Below are positions 9,179-18,870 of a stretch of 64,000 bases of DNA, one piece after another. The DNA comes from Alphaproteobacteria bacterium (GTDB lineage: Bacteria; Pseudomonadota; Alphaproteobacteria; Micavibrionales; Micavibrionaceae): NCBI GenBank assembly GCA_016794305.1, contig JAEUKN010000001.1:1-64000 (forward strand), in the 5' to 3' direction. The first letter of the stretch is position 1, and each line of letters begins with the position of its first letter. The translations under genes and the position numbers were made by a program. The notes below the pieces were generated by a model. The model made no database searches. It worked only from the letters and a program-made list of their open reading frames with translations, and was not told the DNA's origin.

Positions 9179-10609
9179 TTGAGGATGCGAAATTTGTTAA
9201 AGACATTGAAAATTGTTATTTTGCTGCAAGTTTTGCTGCAGCTTGTCTTAGTTATCGGTGCAGCAAATGCAGCAGAAGGTGCAGCAAAAAATGCGGCAAG
9301 CCTTAAGCCGATTTTGGATGTAAAAACTTTTGTCACCCCGGCTGGCATTAATGTATGGCTGGTTGAGGACACAACATCACCGGCCATTTATATGGATTTT
9401 GCCTTTCGCGGTGCGGGGGCTGTCAATGATCCGGACGGACGGCAGGGCGTGAGCCAGCTCCTCTCCAACACATTGGACGAGGGCGCGGGTCGCTATGATT
9501 CCAAGGCGTTTCAAGCCGCGCTCAATGATCATTCCATCGGGCTCAATTTTTCCTCAACACGCGATGATTTCGGCGGTCATTTGGATGTGTTGAAAAAATA
9601 TCAGGATACCGGATTTGAATTGCTGTATTTGGCCCTGAGCGACCCACATCTGGATGCGGCGGCGATTGAACGGATGAAGCAAGCAAATTTATCCCGCATC
9701 CGCAGCAATATGATCGACCCCGATTGGTTGTCGGCGCGGTTGACCAATGCCGTGTTATTCGCGGGTCATCCCTATGCCCGCAACAGCGGCGGGACACTCT
9801 CACAAATTCCAAAAATTACACGGGATGATTTGCTGCATAAATTTCGCACACAATTGGCCAAGGATAATTTGGTGGTCGCCGTGGCGGGTAATATTTCGGC
9901 GGCGGATTTGTCTGTCAAAATTGACCAAGTTTTCGGTGCATTGCCTGATCATGCGACGCTCGCGACTATGACAGAGGTTGGTTTTCCCACACAATCCCCT
10001 GTCGTTCATTTCAAAACCGATATCGAACAAAATATGGTGAATATATGTTATGCGGGAATGAAATTGGATGACCCGGATTATACAGCCGCGCAAATTTTCA
10101 ACTATGTGGCGGGAGGTGCCGGATTCGGATCGCGGTTGATGGATGAAATTCGTGAAAAACGCGGACTGACCTATGGCATTTATTCAGGCTTTCAGCACAT
10201 GAACCATGCGGAATTATGGTGTGTTTCGGGATCAACACGGGCCGAACAATTGGAGCAAATGCGCGATCTTGTGACCAAAACTTTAGCGGATTTTTCCCAA
10301 CAAAAAATCACAAGGGCCGAATTTTGCGCAGCTAGAGCACATTTCATCGGCTCAATCCCGCTGGGGCTCACCTCAAACCGCGATATTGCAGCGATGTTGA
10401 ATGCGTTCCAACTGGAACATCTCCCGCCCAATTATTTGGATCTTGAGCAACAAAAATTGGAAAGCCTAACCCTTGAAGACGTTGAAAAGGCATCGCGCCG
10501 TGTTCTGGCTTCCCCGCCGCTTGCCACATTGATCGTGGGCCCCAATATTGAGGACGCGAAAACAACGGAAGGAGTAATCTTTATGCTCAAACTCCCCGAT
10601 GTAGAGTAG
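9179..10609 (+). CDS. Secreted M16-family peptidase-like protein lacking the zinc motif
   Basis: Has a signal peptide (hydrophobic core LLQVLLQLVLVIG, cleavage near ANA-A, residue ~31) followed by two M16 half-domains. The place of the zinc motif HxxEH reads VSQLLSNTLDEG, with no His, so it should be catalytically silent. It keeps the RGLTYGIYSGF motif with the conserved Arg and Tyr of the partner subunit. In proteobacteria such proteins pair with an active M16 subunit encoded next door; none is present here. TTG at 9179 has AGGAAA six bases upstream; ATG at 9185 is the alternative start. Confidence 0.85.
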   Translation: MRMRNLLKTLKIVILLQVLLQLVLVIGAANAAEGAAKNAASLKPILDVKTFVTPAGINVWLVEDTTSPAIYMDFAFRGAGAVNDPDGRQGVSQLLSNTLDEGAGRYDSKAFQAALNDHSIGLNFSSTRDDFGGHLDVLKKYQDTGFELLYLALSDPHLDAAAIERMKQANLSRIRSNMIDPDWLSARLTNAVLFAGHPYARNSGGTLSQIPKITRDDLLHKFRTQLAKDNLVVAVAGNISAADLSVKIDQVFGALPDHATLATMTEVGFPTQSPVVHFKTDIEQNMVNICYAGMKLDDPDYTAAQIFNYVAGGAGFGSRLMDEIREKRGLTYGIYSGFQHMNHAELWCVSGSTRAEQLEQMRDLVTKTLADFSQQKITRAEFCAARAHFIGSIPLGLTSNRDIAAMLNAFQLEHLPPNYLDLEQQKLESLTLEDVEKASRRVLASPPLATLIVGPNIEDAKTTEGVIFMLKLPDVE

Positions 10610-10683
10610 GGGGCTTGAGCCTACATGGCTTTCAAACGCAGGAATAAAACGATCATTTTATGCCCTCCCGTTATTCCCCCCGT

Positions 10684-11814
10684 TTATTCCCCCTTGGCTA
10701 TAAAGGCAGATTTCAAAATATCCAAACGTGTGGCGGGCGGCGTGGAGGGGGCTGCACCTGCCGTAACGGATGGGCTGGCGGATTCATCATTGGGAGCGGA
10801 TAATTTTGGGGGCTGGGTCTGCGCCGCAATTTTTTCCGGGTCCCAGACCGGCGCACTACGCCATGAATGATAGGTCCAACTCCATCCATATTCTTCAAAT
10901 ATATCAATCAAATCCTGAACATAGCGATTACCATCTTCACCTGAATAGGCCGAGGCACTAAACTCGCCAATATAAATCACGGCATGTTGCGCCAACTGCC
11001 AATCTCGGATAGGTGCAAGAGCTTGGCGCAGGGCTGCCTTGTCCCAATATTGACCGTCAATCATCCCGGGATAATGGGCGCCGGTTTGAATATCCCTGAC
11101 CCCTTGATGGGTGAAATTATGGGGCTCATACACATGCGGGCTCACGATGATTTTACGCTCAGTGGGCAGCGAGAGCGCGCGTATGCCATCAATCCTGTTA
11201 ATCCACTTACCATTTGTATCCCGCCCCACAGCAGGTTCAATAATAATCGGCGTATCGGGATCATGGGCGCGGATGGTTGCGATTAACCTTGTGTATAATC
11301 GGTTGTAGTCGGCGGCCCCCTCAGCTTCAAACAATTTTTTTGCGGCCGGTTCATTAAGCAAATCATACCCCACAATCACATCATTGTTGCCTTTAAGCTC
11401 TGTGGCGATCCGCTCCCACAACCGATTCAAAAGATCGTGATAGCGAGCATCCTGCCACAGTAAATCATTGGGGAGTGTGGTCGTATCTCGCTTCGTTCCG
11501 GGGGTGGTGTGCGGATCAATGATAATTTTTATATGATAGGCACGGCACCATCCTATGATTTGGTTAAGCCGCGCAAAGGCATCCTCATTAAAATCATAGG
11601 GTGGTTGCTTATTCATAAGAGGTTGCTGGGAAAAACCAACCCGCAGTAAAGTACCCCCGGTTTTACTGAAATCCGCAATATCCTGTTCGGACATTTTGAC
11701 CGATGCGGTCATACCGCGATAAGGCCCCCAGTTAAAATCCGTCGCCGGAGCCGCGGCCGCCGCTGTAGACATTATAATCCCAAATACGCATAAAAAAAGG
11801 ATAAAAATTTTCAT
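10684..11814 (-). CDS. Secreted glycoside hydrolase family 5 (cellulase-like)
   Basis: 376 residues with a signal peptide (MKIFILFLCVFGIIMSTAAAAA). The TIM-barrel shows the GH5 acid/base in DLLNEP (E155), the HVYEPH strand around residue 227, and the nucleophile in YIGEFSA (E284). It would cleave beta-1,4 glucan or mannan-type chains outside the cytoplasm; substrate is not predictable. The last ~60 residues are Pro/Ala/Ser-rich. It stands alone and is convergent with the M16 gene. Use in cell-surface cellulose handling or in nutrition are both possible. Confidence 0.88.
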   Translation of the reverse strand: MKIFILFLCVFGIIMSTAAAAAPATDFNWGPYRGMTASVKMSEQDIADFSKTGGTLLRVGFSQQPLMNKQPPYDFNEDAFARLNQIIGWCRAYHIKIIIDPHTTPGTKRDTTTLPNDLLWQDARYHDLLNRLWERIATELKGNNDVIVGYDLLNEPAAKKLFEAEGAADYNRLYTRLIATIRAHDPDTPIIIEPAVGRDTNGKWINRIDGIRALSLPTERKIIVSPHVYEPHNFTHQGVRDIQTGAHYPGMIDGQYWDKAALRQALAPIRDWQLAQHAVIYIGEFSASAYSGEDGNRYVQDLIDIFEEYGWSWTYHSWRSAPVWDPEKIAAQTQPPKLSAPNDESASPSVTAGAAPSTPPATRLDILKSAFIAKGE

Positions 11815-12195
11815 TTTGCTGCCAATTATTCGTTTAAAATCCGCCAGAAAGCGAGCCTTGAGTTCTTACTCAGTTCCTTCCCAGATTCTTTGGACATTCA
11901 AAAGTACAAACTGAGTATCAACGCAGTTCGTTCCACAATTTTTTATGTTGGTCATTCTTGGGTTTTAACTCTTTTGGTCATCAGAGAATTAAAGATTGCG
12001 CCAAGACCCCGCATCACGTGCGGGGTTACGAAATTTGACGGGTGTTGAGGTGTATGGTGAGGTATTGAGTGTCAAGGTTGGTTTTTTATGAATGCTTAAA
12101 AAAGATCCCGAAAAGCTTCCCGTGGCTTACTATCTTTGTTAAGGAATTTGGGGTATAATCTGGTTTTAATGTTTACCGGTTGTGGTTGAAATTGC
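11815..12195. other. Intergenic region between GH5 and AMP nucleosidase genes
   Basis: Divergent promoter region of 381 bases. The only structure I see is a GC-rich hairpin at 12007-12025 (CCCCGCA, five-base loop, TGCGGGG; an A-T pair extends it), without a following T run. No small gene with a good ribosome binding site was found. Confidence 0.5.
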
Positions 12196-13704
12196 ATGTC
12201 TTTATTTGAAAAAAATTCATTTCGGAAAAATTTTACCGACCCGCGGGAGGCAGTGGATTATATTCGTGAACTGTATGATCAATCGCGCCGTTATTTATTG
12301 AAAAAATTTGATGAATTTTCTAAATCCGAAGATATCACCGGTCCCCGCGTGTCCGCTTATTATCCCTATATTCGCGTTAAGGTAGATAATACCAAACGTG
12401 TGGATAGCCGTTTATCCTATGGTTTTGTATCGCGCCCCGGAACCTATTCCACCACCCTCACGCGGCCGGACATATTTGATTATTATTATTATGATCAAAT
12501 TCGGCTGTTGATGAAAAACCACAATGTGCCGGTGGAAGTTGGGTTGAGTGAGACATTAATGCCCATCCATTTTGTACTGGGGGAGGAATATCACGTCGAG
12601 GGTGGACTGACCCCCGCGCATTTAGAGGCTCTGCCCAATTTGTTTGACCTGCCGGATTTATCTATCGTTGATGATGAAATCGCCAACGGCACGTTTTATC
12701 CGGATGAGGGCGAGGATTTTCCGCTCTCGCTTTTCACCGCACCGCGTATAGATATGTCGGTGCTGCGGTTGCGGCATTATACCGGCACCAATGCGGCGCA
12801 TTTTCAAAATTATGTTATTTTCACCAATTACCAATTTTATATTGATGAATTTATCAAAATCGCCCATGAAACGATGGAGCGCAGCGATCATGAGGCGGTA
12901 CGCGAGGCAAGATCCGAATATTGCGCGTTTGTGGAGCCGGGGAATGTCATTACCTATAATAAAAATATTGATGATAATACGCCCGATTTTGGCGGGGATG
13001 GCGCACGCAGACTGCCGCAAATGCCGGCCTTTCACCTCAAACGCCCTGACGGGTCGGGCATCACGATGGTTAATATCGGCGTGGGGCCGTCCAATGCCAA
13101 AACCATTACGGATCATATTGCCGTACTGCGGCCCCATGCGTGGATTATGCTGGGCCATTGTGCGGGGTTGCGCAATACTCAAAGCCTGGGCGATTATTGT
13201 CTGGCGCACGGATATTTGCGTGAGGATAATGTGCTCTATCGCGACCTTCACCCTTCAATCCCTATCCCTGCGCTTTCAGAAATTCAGCTGGCGTTAGAGC
13301 AAGCGGTGGGCGAGGTCACGGGCTTGAAAGGCTATGAGCTCAAGAAAATCATGCGCACCGGAACAGTGGCATCGGTCGATGATCGCAATTGGGAATTGCG
13401 GCCCAGTATTCGCAAAAATGCACGACTGAGCCAGAGCCGCGCCATCGCACTCGATATGGAATCGGGGACGATTGCGGCGAACGGATTCCGTTTCCGTGTG
13501 CCATATGGGACACTTTTATGCGTGTCGGATAAACCGCTCCATGGGATGCTCAAACTCCCCGGGATGGCTGATAATTTCTATCGCAACCGGGTGGAACAGC
13601 ATTTGCGCATCGGCCTTCTGACCATGGCTTTGCTGCGCAAAACCGGCAGCGAACGACTTCATAGCCGCAAGCTCCGCAGTTTTAACGAAGTGGCGTTTCA
13701 GTAG
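12196..13704 (+). CDS. amn: AMP nucleosidase
   Basis: 502-residue enzyme hydrolysing AMP to adenine and ribose 5-phosphate. The N-terminal ~200 residues match the Amn-specific domain (SRPGTYSTTLTRPD, HFVLGEEYHVEG). The C-terminal half is a nucleoside phosphorylase fold (NIGVGPSNAKTITDH, MLGHCAGLR, ALDMESGTIAANG, LCVSDKPLHGM). Length and order are as in Escherichia coli Amn. Purine genes purD and purH lie elsewhere in the window, not adjacent. Start ATG supported by alignment of MSLFEK with the family N-terminus. Confidence 0.95.
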   Translation: MSLFEKNSFRKNFTDPREAVDYIRELYDQSRRYLLKKFDEFSKSEDITGPRVSAYYPYIRVKVDNTKRVDSRLSYGFVSRPGTYSTTLTRPDIFDYYYYDQIRLLMKNHNVPVEVGLSETLMPIHFVLGEEYHVEGGLTPAHLEALPNLFDLPDLSIVDDEIANGTFYPDEGEDFPLSLFTAPRIDMSVLRLRHYTGTNAAHFQNYVIFTNYQFYIDEFIKIAHETMERSDHEAVREARSEYCAFVEPGNVITYNKNIDDNTPDFGGDGARRLPQMPAFHLKRPDGSGITMVNIGVGPSNAKTITDHIAVLRPHAWIMLGHCAGLRNTQSLGDYCLAHGYLREDNVLYRDLHPSIPIPALSEIQLALEQAVGEVTGLKGYELKKIMRTGTVASVDDRNWELRPSIRKNARLSQSRAIALDMESGTIAANGFRFRVPYGTLLCVSDKPLHGMLKLPGMADNFYRNRVEQHLRIGLLTMALLRKTGSERLHSRKLRSFNEVAFQ

Positions 13705-13736
13705 GGTTTTAGAGCGGAATCGGGTAAGTCTTGATC

Positions 13737-14573
13737 ATGTATTTTCACACGGCTTTGTTGAAATTCATTGCCTTTAAAATCATCCTTCCGTTTGTAGCTT
13801 TTTACCTGATCATTCTGGGGCTGGTGTTTTATTATCAACGCGCACTTCTTTATTTTCCTCAGCCTGCAGTTACACCGGAGCAAGCTGCGACCTTGGCCCC
13901 CGGTGCGGAATTGATTGAGGTGGAAACCAAAGATCAGATCAAACTCAAGGCCTATTTTATCCCGCCCAAAACCAAAGATGCCCCGATCATTTTGGTGTTC
14001 CATGGTAATGCCGCATTGGGGCTTTATTTGGGCGAAAATTTTCGCACGTTGGCCCAAAAAGGTTACGGCGTATTACTGGCCGAATATCGCGGCTACGGCG
14101 GCAATGGGGGTTCCCCTTCCGAAATTGGCCTCTCCCGCGATGCCGATGCGTATCTTGAATATCTTAAAAATCACTATCCCAACCATTCAATCATGGCTTA
14201 TGGCCAGTCATTGGGCGGCGGCGTGGCGGTCGATTTGCTCTCACGCCATCCCGATTCCTTTAAGGCATTGGTTTTAGAGGTCCCGTTCGATTCGGTTTTG
14301 AATGTTTCAAACCGCGTATATCCTTACATCTTGTTCAAAAAGATCATGCTGAAGGATCCATATCTTTCAATTGAAAAAATTGGTTCCATCACGGTTCCCA
14401 AACTGTTTTTATTGGCGGGGGAAGATGAGGTGGTGGGGCTTGAGTCCGGGCTTAATCTTTTTGCCGCCGCTCCGGAGCCAAAAGCGAAAATAGTTTTTGA
14501 TCACGCCCAACATGGAACGGTCTATCTTTTTGGCGCGGAGGCAGAAATGGTGAAGTTTTTAGAGTCATTATAA
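13737..14573 (+). CDS. Alpha/beta hydrolase (Bem46/YfhR-like)
   Basis: 278 residues: an N-terminal membrane anchor (residues ~8-32, IILPFVAFYLIILGLVFYY), then an alpha/beta-hydrolase fold. The oxyanion strand is LVFHGNA, the nucleophile elbow GQSLGGG, the acid probably in LAGEDEVVG and the base in FDHAQHG. This is the pattern of the Bem46/YfhR (ABHD13-type) group; substrates are unknown. ATG at 13737 is preferred to the in-frame TTG at 13731. The stop lies in a short tandem duplication (AGTCATTATAA twice, 14564-14585). Confidence 0.85.
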   Translation: MYFHTALLKFIAFKIILPFVAFYLIILGLVFYYQRALLYFPQPAVTPEQAATLAPGAELIEVETKDQIKLKAYFIPPKTKDAPIILVFHGNAALGLYLGENFRTLAQKGYGVLLAEYRGYGGNGGSPSEIGLSRDADAYLEYLKNHYPNHSIMAYGQSLGGGVAVDLLSRHPDSFKALVLEVPFDSVLNVSNRVYPYILFKKIMLKDPYLSIEKIGSITVPKLFLLAGEDEVVGLESGLNLFAAAPEPKAKIVFDHAQHGTVYLFGAEAEMVKFLESL

Positions 14574-14592
14574 AGTCATTATAAAGTCATCC
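14564..14592 (+). repeat. Short tandem repeat at the hydrolase stop codon
   Basis: AGTCATTATAA is repeated twice and followed by AGTCATCCATAA. The first unit contains the stop codon of the hydrolase. Probably a local slippage duplication. Confidence 0.6.
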
Positions 14593-14665
14593 ATAAAAGG
14601 CCATTTTCCCCTAACGGTTGAGTGTTTCTTATGTGATTTTTAACCAAATCACGCGAAAATGGGGC

Positions 14666-15892
14666 ATGACTCATAAACCACCCTCTCAAGAGCTTCAGAT
14701 TGTTTCACAAGAAGATTTGGACGAAATCATCAAGAAACATGCTCGTTTTGATAAATGTCTGGCGGGTGGGGCGCGGGCCAATGTGAAGTTCAAATCATTG
14801 GTGGGATTGAGATTTCACGGGGCCAATTTATCGGGTGCAGATTTTACCGGATCAGATTTGCGTAATTGTGATTTTTCCAACGGTATATTTTTGGGCAGCG
14901 TGTTTTACGGATGCAACCTGCAGCATAGTAATTTTGAACATGCCGATTTGCGTCGCGCGGATTTCCGCGGGGCCGATGTGACCTCCGCCAATATGAACGG
15001 CGCGAACTTAGAAGGTGCCGATTTGCGCCAAGGGTCCAAGGTCATCACCCAATCCGGGCGCGGTGCGGGAACGGTGTTGAGTGAGGGAAAAACCACCCTG
15101 GCCGGGGCTGATCTTGAAAATGCCAATTTGACTAAGGCCAGAGCCGCCGCGCTTGATCTCTCCCATGCTGATTTGTCCCATGCGCGCATGGTTCAGGCGG
15201 ATTTAAGCCATGCCAATTTAAGCAACGCCGATCTTCAAAATGCGAATTTAACCAAGGCCAATCTTGCGGGGGCGGAGTTGGAGGGGGCTGATTTCACCAA
15301 CGCCACCACCACCGATATGAAGATTAATGATGATACGCAAATCCCCGCGCCGCCGCCATTGATCATGAAATATGAAGACCCGATTGACCCGTTGGTTGAG
15401 ATATTAAAAGCCCACGCCCAATGGTTACAACACACGGGAACCAAAGGTCAGCAAGCCAAATTTGAGGGAGTCGATTTTCGCCATATTCATGATCTTGGTC
15501 GTTATAGTTTGACCATGTTGCGTGCGCAAAATTGTAATTTTGAATCGATGACCCTCTTAAATGCGCAAATGCAATCCAGTCATTTTGACGGGAGCAATTT
15601 TGGTCGAGTGGTATTGAAACAAACAGATGCGCGCGGATCAAGCTTTGTGGGGGCAAAATTTGTGCATGCGGATTTGCGCGAGGTGAATTTCTCACCGCTT
15701 TATTTCTCAACATCCAAACGAAAATGCGTGGATTTAAGCGGCGCGGATTTGAGTTATGCTGACCTTTCCAGAGCCAATCTCGATTCCGCGATTTTGGATG
15801 GCACAATTTTAATCGGTGCGAAATTGGATCATGTCAATTTGAAAAAACTAGACCTTTCCAAGGCGATATTGGGTGAACCACCATCGGAGTAA
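14666..15892 (+). CDS. Pentapeptide-repeat protein
   Basis: 408 residues with two blocks of A(D/N)LxX pentapeptides, about residues 45-215 and 300-400, each predicted to form a right-handed square beta-helix. Examples are GANLSGADFTGSDLRN and SHADLSHARMVQADL. Between them is a ~60-residue linker (PAPPPLIMKYEDPIDPLVEI). Residues 1-40 are non-repeat. Function is not predictable: relatives include DNA-gyrase-protecting MfpA/Qnr proteins and many of unknown role. ATG at 14666 is preferred; a TTG at 14618 is in frame. Convergent with purD, 14 bases apart. Confidence 0.9.
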   Translation: MTHKPPSQELQIVSQEDLDEIIKKHARFDKCLAGGARANVKFKSLVGLRFHGANLSGADFTGSDLRNCDFSNGIFLGSVFYGCNLQHSNFEHADLRRADFRGADVTSANMNGANLEGADLRQGSKVITQSGRGAGTVLSEGKTTLAGADLENANLTKARAAALDLSHADLSHARMVQADLSHANLSNADLQNANLTKANLAGAELEGADFTNATTTDMKINDDTQIPAPPPLIMKYEDPIDPLVEILKAHAQWLQHTGTKGQQAKFEGVDFRHIHDLGRYSLTMLRAQNCNFESMTLLNAQMQSSHFDGSNFGRVVLKQTDARGSSFVGAKFVHADLREVNFSPLYFSTSKRKCVDLSGADLSYADLSRANLDSAILDGTILIGAKLDHVNLKKLDLSKAILGEPPSE

Positions 15893-15906
15893 AGCTTTAT
15901 GGGGGC

Positions 15907-17199
15907 TTATTTTGATGATGATCCAGATACAGACTCAACCGCGCGCCAGGCAATGTCGCGGCGGCAAAACCCCTCCGGCCAGTCAATCAAATCAACGGCG
16001 CCATAGGCCGCGCTTCGGGCCTCAGTCACGTTAGTTCCGGTGGCGCAAACGCCCAAAACACGGCCGCCATGACTGATAATCTCATCCCCCGATTGGGCCG
16101 TTCCCGCGTGAAAAATCCGGACGTTTTCGCAGGCATCAGCCCGATCAAGCCCGCGAATGAAGGTACCCTTTTGGTAATCCCCCGGATAACCCTTTGCCGC
16201 CATCACCACGCACAGCGAGGGGTCGGGCGACCAGTCAACCTGCGCATCCTTTAAATTGCCCTGCGCACATTGATATAAAACATCCACCAGATCAGACCGC
16301 CAGCGCAGCATCAAACATTGGCATTCCGGATCCCCAAAACGGGCATTATATTCAATCAATTTCGGGGCGCCATCCTTGACCATCAAGCCGGCATAGAGGA
16401 CCCCCTGAAACGGTGTTCCTTCGGTGATCATGGCCGTCACGGTCGGTTCCAAGATTTCTTTTAAAATGCGCTGATTGAGTGCATCATCATTCAACCGTGC
16501 GGGGGAATAGGCCCCCATGCCGCCGGTGTTGGGGCCGGTATCGTTATCGCCCACACGTTTATGATCCTGCGCCGAGGTGAGGGGAAGTAAGTTTTTACCA
16601 TCGCACAGGGCGAAATAACTGACCTCTTCACCATCCAAAAATTCTTCAATCACCACGGAGGCACCGGAATTGCCGAAGAGATTGCCCGAGAGCATGTCAT
16701 GCACTGCCGCTTTGGCTTCATCCACCGTCATGGCGACCACCACGCCCTTACCCGCGGCCAAGCCATCGGCCTTGATCACAATCGGCGCCCCCATTTGGTC
16801 AATATATTTATGCGCCGCCGCAATGTCGGTAAAGCGTTCATAGGCAGCGGTGGGGATGTTATATTTACGGCATAAATCCTTGGTGAAACCCTTGGACCCC
16901 TCAAGCTGCGCAGCTTCTTTAGATGGGCCGAACGTCACAATCCCTAAGGCCCGTAACCGGTCGGCAAGCCCCAAAACCAAGGGGATTTCAGGACCCACAA
17001 TCACAAAATCAATTTTTTGGGTTTTGGCAAAATCGACCAGAGATTCGATTTGATCAACCGCGATATCCACGCACTCGGCAATTTGGGAAATGCCCGCATT
17101 ACCGGGGGCCACATATAATTGGTTGCATAAAGGGGATTGCAAAATTTTCCAAGCCAGCGCATGTTCACGCCCGCCCGAGCCCACCAGAAGTATATTCAT
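15907..17199 (-). CDS. purD: Phosphoribosylamine-glycine ligase (GARS)
   Basis: 430-residue ATP-grasp enzyme of step two of purine synthesis, joining phosphoribosylamine and glycine. N-terminus MNILLVGSGGREHALAWK is diagnostic. Also visible: VGPEIPLVLGLAD, the ATP-grasp core KADGLAAGKGV, VVIEEFLDGEEVSYFAL, and the metal-binding NARFGDPECQ. Full length and ungapped. Transcribed away from the Ala/Pro-rich envelope gene's end; purH is 11 kb distant. Confidence 0.97.
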   Translation of the reverse strand: MNILLVGSGGREHALAWKILQSPLCNQLYVAPGNAGISQIAECVDIAVDQIESLVDFAKTQKIDFVIVGPEIPLVLGLADRLRALGIVTFGPSKEAAQLEGSKGFTKDLCRKYNIPTAAYERFTDIAAAHKYIDQMGAPIVIKADGLAAGKGVVVAMTVDEAKAAVHDMLSGNLFGNSGASVVIEEFLDGEEVSYFALCDGKNLLPLTSAQDHKRVGDNDTGPNTGGMGAYSPARLNDDALNQRILKEILEPTVTAMITEGTPFQGVLYAGLMVKDGAPKLIEYNARFGDPECQCLMLRWRSDLVDVLYQCAQGNLKDAQVDWSPDPSLCVVMAAKGYPGDYQKGTFIRGLDRADACENVRIFHAGTAQSGDEIISHGGRVLGVCATGTNVTEARSAAYGAVDLIDWPEGFCRRDIAWRAVESVSGSSSK

Positions 17200-17229
17200 T
17201 TTGAATGCTCTTTATAAATTTAAGACACG

Positions 17230-17252
17230 AAAATCGGGGCTTTGCAGCCCCG
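17230..17252 (-). terminator. Intrinsic terminator after the Ala/Pro-rich protein gene
   Basis: CGGGGCT, four-base loop, AGCCCCG forms a 7-bp stem (17235-17252). Read on the minus strand it is followed by ATTTTCGTGT, a moderate T tract. It lies five bases after the stop of the gene at 17257-18870 and before the purD start. Confidence 0.7.
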
Positions 17253-17256
17253 AATA

Positions 17257-18870
17257 TTAACGAATAAAGATTTGCACCTGAGGGTTGGTGACATTGCCGC
17301 TCATGCTCGTGGGGGCAGAAAATTTTGCCTGCGGAATCCCGTTTTGAGTCATGGTGGCAATCACCTGTTGCGCGTTACGCAGGGATTTTGTGCTGTCGAT
17401 TGTGGCCTGAGCCGCATTGGTGGTGGCGGGGTAAACGCCGCGCACATCAAATTGGGCATTGGGGAATTTTTGCAGGGCTTTTTGTAACGCAGCCGTGACC
17501 GCATTCGCATAGTCCACCTTATCACCGGTGTAATGGATTTTTACCAAGGGTTGAACCGCGGGATTGATGGTGGCGGGTGCTGAGGTTGGTGCAGATGCCG
17601 GTGCTGTGGACGGTGCTGCGGTCGGTACAGTGGTTAAGGCCACAGGTTGCACGGACGTCTGGGCGGGGGGCAGTGGAGCCGCAGAGGCTTGAATCGCAGG
17701 AATTGGAGCCGCAGGTGCAGCTACGGCCGGTTGAATTGCAGCGGGTTGAATTGCAGCCGGTTGAATGGTTGCGGGACGCGGAGATGATGGCGCGGCCGCA
17801 ACAGGGGATGTTGCAACAGGGGCAGGCGCAATAGATGCGGCCGGGGCAACTACGGCAGGGGCAGATGTCACGGCGGCCACCGCAACGGGATTAGGGGATG
17901 GGGATTGCGCGCTCAACCGGGCAGGGGGTGCGGCCATGGGCTGTATTTGGCCCGCTGCGGGCGCGACAGCACCCATTTTATTCGATAAAGATGCCAAAAT
18001 TTGTTGTGAATCTTTATCCGTATTTTCCTGCAAAGTTTTGAGTTTGAGAGAGGAATCGTTCAACGCACCCAAAAGGCTGGAGAGTTGAGTCCGCTCCGCA
18101 TCATTGGTTTCAGGCGCCCCGGCTTTGGATTGAATTTTCGCCACCAGGTCAGAGGATTTTTCAGCCGCCGCCGCAATTTCCCCGGAGAGAGCTTTGAAAT
18201 TATTGGCATTATCCTGCAATTTTGCAATATTTTGCTGGGCCCGTTGATCCCGCGCAGCAGCCGAAGATTCGTTGTTTTTGAGTCGATTGGACCCAACGGG
18301 TAATGGAATAGTATTTTTATAGTAATTGGCCGATTCGATCTGGTTGATTTTTTGCAATTCACTCAAACGAATCGACAATTGCGCAATATTTTTTTGTAGG
18401 GCTGACACTTCATTTTGTGTGGCCATTAAATCCGGCGAGATTGTGGTGGGTGCCAGTGCAGGTTGCGCAGCCACAGGGGGCGTCACAGGCGCAGTTGCAG
18501 CCACAGGGGCCGTTGTCGCTACCACAGGTGAAGGGGCCGCGGCGGGTGCAATCATTGCCGCATCAATCGGCGGATTGATTGCTGTTGTGGGTGGGGCGAT
18601 CGCAGCCGGAGCGCTTGAGATCGCAGCAGCAGGAGTAACGGGGGGGGGCGCCATTTCAGAAGCGGTTATAACTTTTACACTCGGGTATTGTGCAGCCATT
18701 TGGGCCTGCAACGCCGGGGAAAACGGACGGTTGGAATAAATTACATCGGGGGTTGTTTCAACTTGGGACGCAGGGGCGGCATGCGCGCTATTGACCAGCA
18801 GGGCCGCACCGCTCACATTCATCAGGGTTAAAGCAGAAACCAAAACTTGCAAAGATAGGGATTTATTCAT
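17257..18870 (-). CDS. Ala/Pro-rich exported protein with C-terminal OmpA-like-type domain (putative)
   Basis: 537 residues with a signal peptide (cleavage near AHA-AP). The body alternates low-complexity Ala/Pro/Val segments (residues ~65-145 and ~310-430) with a Gln/Asn-rich helical stretch that looks like a coiled coil (~150-290). The last ~95 residues form a folded domain: KIHYTGDKVDYANAVTAAL, then FDVRGVYP, then VQIFIR at the very end. That spacing is reminiscent of periplasmic OmpA/MotB-type domains, but key peptidoglycan-binding residues are not clear. ATG at 18870 gives a clean signal peptide; an ATG 54 bases upstream would bury it. Function unknown. Confidence 0.65.
   Translation of the reverse strand: MNKSLSLQVLVSALTLMNVSGAALLVNSAHAAPASQVETTPDVIYSNRPFSPALQAQMAAQYPSVKVITASEMAPPPVTPAAAISSAPAAIAPPTTAINPPIDAAMIAPAAAPSPVVATTAPVAATAPVTPPVAAQPALAPTTISPDLMATQNEVSALQKNIAQLSIRLSELQKINQIESANYYKNTIPLPVGSNRLKNNESSAAARDQRAQQNIAKLQDNANNFKALSGEIAAAAEKSSDLVAKIQSKAGAPETNDAERTQLSSLLGALNDSSLKLKTLQENTDKDSQQILASLSNKMGAVAPAAGQIQPMAAPPARLSAQSPSPNPVAVAAVTSAPAVVAPAASIAPAPVATSPVAAAPSSPRPATIQPAAIQPAAIQPAVAAPAAPIPAIQASAAPLPPAQTSVQPVALTTVPTAAPSTAPASAPTSAPATINPAVQPLVKIHYTGDKVDYANAVTAALQKALQKFPNAQFDVRGVYPATTNAAQATIDSTKSLRNAQQVIATMTQNGIPQAKFSAPTSMSGNVTNPQVQIFIR

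Noticed and set aside
12007-12025. GC-rich hairpin as terminator of the GH5 or amn gene
   Set aside because: It lies upstream of both genes and has no T run; listed only as structure in the intergenic region.
12658-13251. 197-codon frame antisense to the AMP nucleosidase gene
   Set aside because: Shadow of amn; sequence is low-quality (Ile/Arg/Met-rich) and lacks a ribosome binding site.
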